Shown: piece after piece, positions 58,915-64,000 of the stretch
How the letters are laid out: every line of letters starts with the position of its first letter
How positions within the stretch are numbered: position 1 is the stretch's first letter
Source: Dendrocalamus latiflorus
Lineage: Eukaryota > Streptophyta > Magnoliopsida > Poales > Poaceae
Assembly (NCBI GenBank): GCA_017311315.1
Contig: CM029622.1
Location: 15,317,346 to 15,381,345 of the forward strand
Reading direction: 5' to 3'
Length of the DNA stretch: 64,000 nt
Made by a program: the position numbers and the translations under genes
The notes under the pieces: model-generated
Database searches by the model: none
Told to the model about the DNA's origin: nothing
The model's input: the letters and a program-made list of their open reading frames with translations, nothing else

Positions 58915-59143
58915 CGGTCTTTTTTTCAAGTAACTACTTAGAATCCGCCGTCGTTAAACTTATGTGTTTAAAACTATTTAGATTAGCTATATAAAACTGT
59001 ATTATTAGATTTTTATTTAAAATAATTTCATATAGTATAATTTTATTAGCATATAATAAAATGAAGTTATAAAAAGTATCGGTCAAACTCACATTTTATA
59101 GGTTGTGGAAACTCATAAACACCACTAAAAAAAGGAGGGAGTA
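58915..59143. mobile_element. Stowaway-like MITE
   Basis: An AT-rich segment begins near CTTCCTACGGTC and ends AAAAAAAGGAGGGAGTA. CTCCCT/AGGGAG ends with TA at the border are typical of a common grass Stowaway family, although the left end is diverged. Confidence 0.45.
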
Positions 59144-59466
59144 ATATAATACAATTATTAAAGGTCAGGTGAATATTAAGTTAGTTTCATTAGTATTACA
59201 AAGGGAATTCTGCAATATATATGTTGGTAAACCGATTTTCCAAACTGCCCAAGTCATACAGCATTTCATGGAAAAGGCAGAATGCATTGATGAAATCCTA
59301 CAAAGCAACCTAGGCCACTGGAGGTTGATATTCTGAATTTTGCAGATATTGAGCACCTGACTGCTCATGTAAAATGCAAGGTGTCATGCAAAGAAAAAGA
59401 GAAGAAGAGAAGATTGGATTGAGGAAACTCGCACACTGAAACCGCACGAGAGGCTTGATCTATATG

Positions 59467-59674
59467 GGTCTGTTTGGTTGCCTGCATGGGGTGACTCGCA
59501 CCAGCGCATGCAGGGAGATGGTGTTTGATTGCCTGCATGGAGGAGAGAGCCCGCACGAGTGGATGCAAAAAATCAACTGGAGCCAGGCTGAGGAGAAACG
59601 TGGCTGAGGAGCTTCCCTCCTCAGCCTGGCCATGCTCATGCAGCTGCATGAGCACATGCAGGCAACCAACAGCC
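59467..59674. mobile_element. hAT-type MITE
   Basis: The ends GGTCTGTTTGGTTGCCTGCA and the inverse TGCAGGCAACCAACAGCC bracket 208 bases with further inverted GCATGCAGG/CCTGCATG words. Flanking 8-mers TCTATATG and CCTATGTG match at six of eight. Confidence 0.65.
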
Positions 59675-59777
59675 CCTATGTGCACTTGTACCGAACGGGC
59701 TACAGGAATTACAATCATGATTACAAACAGGAATGACGTGCACAAGAGATAGAATCAACAACTGCCAAATCTTGGGC

Positions 59778-59905
59778 CCTTTCGTATGGTTTTAATTTAT
59801 AAATAGTAATAATTTATAGTATATACTATAATTAACTAGTAGATCCTATCTTAAAAATACTCCGTTTAAAAGCTAAGTATTGTTACCTAGCAAACAGCCA
59901 CAACT
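59778..59905 (+). mobile_element. MITE copy, dispersed family (copy 4 of 4, partial)
   Basis: AGTATATACTATAATTAACT then AGTAGATCCTATCTTAAAAA and ACTCCGTTTAAAAGCTAAG match the right half of the copy at 56132-56340. Confidence 0.6.
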
Positions 59906-60010
59906 AATCTCATGTAACCGATAGCTACTTAGTCATTGAAATAAACACGAATTAGACTAAATAACAAACCCGTGGCTAAAAAAAATTGTAGACGGGGGAT
60001 TTCTCCAACA

Positions 60011-60140
60011 TAAGAAACCCTAAACAAAGACAACTATTCATACATCTCGAACGAAAATAAAAATTACTATGCATATAAGAAACCCTAAACAAAGACCAAC
60101 TATTCATACATCTCCTATGAAAATAAAAATTACTATGCAT
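60011..60140. repeat. Two-copy tandem repeat, unit 65 bases
   Basis: TAAGAAACCCTAAACAAAGA then CAACTATTCATACATCTC and AAAATTACTATGCAT occurs at 60011-60074 and 60076-60140 with few differences. AAACCCTAAA resembles a telomere-type word. Confidence 0.85.
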
Positions 60141-60612
60141 GCTTCACCTCCGCAACACACAGATCTAATAATGGATCCTGTACATTGTATCCTATATTTT
60201 CCAGACAAATCTATGTATCGGATCGAACACTGCAAAACTAATTAATGCACTACGACTGAAAGCTGTAAGTCCATACAAATTGTATCATGAGACTGTAAAT
60301 CTACAATTACACTGCATATAACTACCCAATATAATTAAACATCTCTATTTACACATTCGGCGACTACCGGATACAATTACATATCTAATGATTTCATTTG
60401 CTAATCTACTGTGGTTTGAAAATGAAATCTACATCAAACAAAGAACTCTCCTCTGCGATGTAGATATCAACCCTTTCTCCCGCTCCCTTCTCCTCTCCTC
60501 TTCTTTCCTCTCCTCACCTCTCTTCTCCTCTCTTTTCTTGTTCTGTTCTAACCTCTTTGGTTTTTTTACGAATTACAATCATTTTTGCTTGGTTTTTTTT
60601 TCACTCTTTCTA

Positions 60613-60868
60613 GCCTAGCTTCTGTCACCATTTCAAATGACAATAGAGAGTAAAGACCTCTATCGTCATTTAAAATGACGATCGAAACTGGGCTACCTTC
60701 TATCACCAATTCAATTAGTGATTGGTTGCTCTGTCGTCAATTGAATTAGCGACAGAGTGCATGGCACCGACGTAGCTCTTTGTTGTCCGCTGTTTGATGA
60801 CAGATTTTTGCGGTATTTAAATTGGCGATAGAATCTCTATCGCATCTATCACCAATTCAAAATCCAAC
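60613..60868. repeat. Cluster of short dyad units (TCTATCAC...GTGATAGA type)
   Basis: At least four units fold back: CTCTATCGTCATTTAAAATG with GACGATCG; TCTATCACCAATTCAATTAG with TGATTGG; CTCTGTCGTCAATTGAATTA with GCGACAGAG; and a later TTTAAATTGGCGATAGA facing TCTATCACCAATTC. Such sets are typical of subterminal regions of CACTA-type transposons, but I did not find a CACTA terminus. Confidence 0.65.
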
Positions 60869-61213
60869 ACAAGGTTATGTAATTTTTTAGTCCACGGTAA
60901 TTTTTTGTAATATTAGTAAAAAATAGATTGTTAAAAAAATCGTTTTTATGCTGCTGATAAGTTCACAAACTTATGCGAAGTCACATCACAACTTCACTAT
61001 ATAAAAATAACTGTAATTTTATGCAGTTTCCTTCTTCCCTTTGACGTGATTGTGCATTTAGATGTTAAGTCGACAAAAGTAAACTACCGCAGGCGGCTAG
61101 CAGTCATCGGCTTTTTGGGCTTTGGGCTGGGCCTACGGGCAGAAATTCTGGGCCTAGGCCCGGGCCAATCCGAGCCTTTCTAGGCTCGATCAGGCTGCCC
61201 ATAACAGGTCTAA

Positions 61214-61593
61214 TTTGGATATAGCAGTACGTGGATATGCTGAGTCGACTTCTGGAAACTCCTTTTTTTTGCGACCAAGATTTTGTGTACTCCTCTCTCT
61301 TGTTGAGTTTGAAATTTTGCTCCTCGCATGCGATGCATTTTTTCTGTTCACTGAAAATGATTAAATATTGTGATACACCTATAACAAATCTTGAGTTTTA
61401 TTGGTTAGGTAAAAATTTGTATAATCATACCAATTTGGCCTCAACGTGGATGAAATACCTTCAATTGATCCAGCATTCGTGTACAACTGTGCATGCTTTA
61501 AAAAACAGGAGCATAGGACATGCAGCGTAGCTCACGAGTCACCTCAGCATCTGTGGAACCAATAGCTGTTCTCAACTTCCTTCCCTTCCATGT
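61214..61593 (+). repeat. MED30 3'-flank repeat, copy B
   Basis: Direct partner of 58511-58908, about 2.7 kb downstream. No MED30 exon accompanies it. Confidence 0.85.
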
Positions 61594-62003
61594 AAGAATT
61601 TTGGACACTATTGGACCTCTGTACACCTAAAATTCCAGATTGGCCCCCTGTGCAAAAAAATTCCAAAACTGGACCCCTTTTGAGCGCGCGTTCGCCAGAT
61701 GCTGACACGTATCCCGGTCGTGCGGTCTGGTACCGCACGGACCGCACAGTTCATCGGGTCGTGCGGTACAGACCGCACGACCCCGCTGCCATCCGCGCCG
61801 AGCGCGCGACCCTCCCGGTCCGAGCGCACGACTCCCATCCCGCGGTCGCCCGAGCGCTGCGTCTGCCCCGCCGTACCGCGCATCCGCCCCGCCCGAGCGC
61901 GCGTCTGGACGGTCCCGACCGCGCGTTTGCACTCCCCGAGCGCGGGATTGATTACCCGACCGCGCGATTCGCTCGTCCGACCGCCTGTGTCGTGATGTCT
62001 AAT
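61594..62003. other. GC-rich segment with strong palindromes
   Basis: It contains GTGCGGTCTGGTACCGCAC (61720-61738) and GGGTCGTGCGGT/ACCGCACGACCC (61756-61767 and 61772-61783, loop ACAG), then CGAGCGCG-type repeats to 61960. Frames through it are Arg/Pro-rich and look non-coding. Its origin is unknown. Confidence 0.6.
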
Positions 62004-62008
62004 CCCTC

Positions 62009-62162
62009 CGCATCAAAATCTTAGATACTGTGGAGAAAAAGGACAAGGACTCAAATCATTCGCATGTGTAGAGTACAATGGAGTCATCATTCCAAGAAGG
62101 AAGCTACATGGGAAAGAGAAGATAAACTGCGTCAAGATTACCCCGACCTATTCACTAGTTAG
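62009..62162 (+). pseudogene. Gypsy integrase C-terminal fragment
   Basis: IRMCRVQWSHHSKKEATWER then EDKLRQDYPDLFTS and TAG (62160-62162) is the characteristic C terminus of Ty3/Gypsy integrase (VQWS.H...EATWERED.LR..YP.LF). Just upstream, RIKILDTVEKKDKD is in a different frame, showing a frameshift around 62050. All earlier pol sequence is absent; GC-rich unrelated DNA adjoins at about 62003. Confidence 0.88.
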
Positions 62163-62165
62163 GCT

Positions 62166-62204
62166 GAATCTCGGGGTCGAGATTCTTTTTAAGGGGGGTA
62201 GATC
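62166..62204 (+). other. Hairpin and polypurine tract of the Gypsy element
   Basis: The perfect stem GAATCTCG/CGAGATTC with loop GGGT (62166-62185) is followed by TTTTT and AAGGGGGGTAGATC up to the LTR start. The polypurine tract primes plus-strand DNA synthesis in such elements. Confidence 0.8.
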
Positions 62205-64000
62205 TGTAACATCCTGAAAAATGTAAATATTAAATTGTGGAGTTTTTGGATTATTTTATTTGTTTTCCATTTGGATTTGGAGTTTATGGAATTTTTCTGA
62301 GAAAAAGGTGATGGAGGTTCCAAAAGTTAAAGAAGAAATAAACATGTTTAAATATTAGAAAATTTAAAATTTAAGTAAGAATCTGAAAAGATGATCCAGA
62401 AAGGAATGGAGGAAATTTTGGTTTAAACATAAAGCCCTCATTTTAAATAATGGCATAAATAACAAGGAAAGCAAATAAATTAAATGCCAACAATAGTACA
62501 AAATATTTTTATTAAGTCCAAAATGTCATTAGGAATTTCTGTGAATTCTTCCTGAATTTTTGGAGGTATTTTCATATTTTCTCACCTTATTGGAATTTTC
62601 TGGTAATCCTAAAAGCAGAAATTGAAAATCCGGAAAAATCGAGAATTTAGCCCACCCTCCGGCCGCCGCGTGGACGGCCAGATGCCGCCCACGTCGCCGC
62701 TCCCATCCCGCCTTCCCGTTCTCTCGGGCCGCCACCTGGCCGGTCCCGATCAACGCCACACCGCCCTGCCCGCGCCCATCTGCCGCCCGCTTCGCGCCCT
62801 CGCTCGGCCGCCCGATGCGCGCCCCGGCCCATCCGGCCCGTCCGCTCCCTCGCGCCCCTCTCCCGCTGACCGGTGGGGCCGAGTCGTCAGACTCTTCTTC
62901 CCCGGCTCCTCCCTTCTCCAGCGCACGCGTCGCTGCTCTCTCTCCCGCGCTTGCTTCCCGGCCGCAGCAAATCCTTCACCTCGCGGGAAAATTTAAAAAG
63001 TACGGCTACAGGAGGGGGGAAGCACCTCTCCCGCCCTCTCTCTCCTACAAAATCCCGGTGAGATTTGCCTCCATTCCCCCTCGCCAGCATGAACAGGGCG
63101 GCGACCACATGTCGACCTCGCCGCGCGCCTCTTCCGGCTATAAAAGCCGCGCCTGGGAGCCCCAAACGCGCCGCACTACTTTCCTCCACCCTCCCCCGTA
63201 AGCAATCGAACCGAGAGCCCCAATTCGCCGTCGGCCCCCTCCTTCTTCCCGAACTCCGGCGCCGCTCTCCCCGCCGACTCCCGCCGTAATAACCCGATTG
63301 CTTTCGCCCACACCCTCCTCGGAGCATCGCCAACCCATTCCAAACCTTTCCCACACCTCTCGTGGCTTCCACCTCGCCGGCGTCGACCGCCTTCCTGGAC
63401 CGTCGCCGTCACACGCCGCCGGCCCGCCACCGTGCTCCTCCAACCCCGCCAACATTACCAGGAGCTTCACCATCGCACGAGGATTGTATATCACGAACGT
63501 CCCGAACCATTCCGACATCCCTCGTCGCCGGCCATCGCCGTCCCCGATCTTCCTCTGCTCGGCTCCCTCCCGGAGCTATCTCAAAAGGTATACTTACCCT
63601 ATATGGGTAAGCATCGCTCGGCTCGGCCGAGTGGCTTCCAGCGCTAACTCATTCTCCCCCTCGCTCCCGCGGCGCGCGTTCGAGCCTCCGGCTCCGCGCC
63701 TGCGGTCGAGCGTTTCGTTTTATTTTCCGCACTGACAGGTGGGCCCCGCCTGTCGGCGCCACCCGCTGGCAGATGGGTCCAGGACCCCTGGGACCAACTT
63801 GTCAGTGACCGGACACGCTGACACACGGGCCCCACTGGCCATAGAGACAAAGGAAAATAATAAAAGAAAAGGTTAAAAGAATTAAAATATGACATATGGG
63901 ACCCACTGTCAGAAATTTAGTAATTTTGAGATTTAACTAAACTGAGAACTTCAAATAATCATAACTTATTCATTTTAACTCCAAATTGAGTGAGACAAAT
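62205..64000 (+). repeat. Gypsy 3' LTR, incomplete
   Basis: It begins TGTAACATCCTGAAAAATG. An AT-rich part to 62640 is followed by a GC-rich part. A TATA box GGCTATAAAAGCC lies at about 63137-63149, so the RNA start would be near 63170. Arg/Pro-rich open frames in 62650-63740 reflect GC content. Confidence 0.8.

Larger units (their letters stand above)
62004..64000 (+). mobile_element. 3' end of a Gypsy retrotransposon, running off the window
   Basis: A short pol remnant is followed by a hairpin, a polypurine tract (AAGGGGGGTAGATC) and the start of a 3' LTR at 62205 (TGTAACATCCTG). The order and sequences parallel the minus-strand LARD-like element at 44182-44140, so they belong to one superfamily. 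The LTR's far end is outside the window. Confidence 0.85.

Noticed and set aside
62622..63735. Several Pro/Arg-rich frames in the right-edge LTR
   Set aside because: Same composition effect; the segment is bounded by LTR start, PPT and TATA box.

Overview
This window looks like nuclear DNA from a grass, most probably rice or another Oryza. It has GC-rich first exons, GT-AG introns, and a very high load of LTR retrotransposons, MULE-type and hAT-type MITEs and a Helitron. Three host genes are recognisable. An A3-type cyclin lies at 561-2230 (+). A reticulon-type sterol 3-beta-hydroxysteroid dehydrogenase/decarboxylase lies at 6681-11195 (-, 12 exons, intact frame of 548 codons plus stop). Mediator subunit 30 lies at 56515-58264 (+, 3 exons). 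Gene identities come from reading the translations against remembered family features; no database search was run.

Layout. 1-11.3 kb is genic: the cyclin, a Helitron-like element carrying decayed WD40-protein exons (about 3420-6542), then the sterol dehydrogenase. 11.3-30 kb is a graveyard of insertions: a foldback element, a GC-rich host gene fragment split by a 3.57-kb solo LTR (12906-16474, TSD GTCAC), a 4CL-like pseudogene, several MITEs, a second broken piece of a sterol dehydrogenase (22.6-22.9 kb) with a truncated Gypsy element against it (22899-25433), a second solo LTR (25824-27745, TSD AGTGG) and a partial Gypsy LTR. 31023-34690 is a young, internally deleted Copia element with TSD CGCAC. 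37-40 kb holds a GRF zinc-finger/plant-mobile-domain gene pair. 40.1-49.9 kb is a very large non-coding LTR element in minus orientation (LARD-like, LTR about 4 kb), followed by a broken Copia. 54-55.2 kb is a MULE with duplicated terminal repeats. After MED30 come a diverged duplication of its 3' flank, more MITEs, and at the right edge the 3' end of another Gypsy element whose LTR runs off the window.

The most unusual item is an array of 18 short dyad units (40643-41067, copied at 47329-47753) inside both LTRs of the LARD-like element. Each unit has a nearly constant loop (CATCGCA) and a stem whose sequence changes from unit to unit while mostly staying self-complementary. The units follow a strict four-unit order. 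This looks like a run of covarying RNA or DNA hairpins, and I know of no name for it.

The host genes do not form a functional cluster. The window is best understood as three independent housekeeping genes separated by nested mobile DNA.
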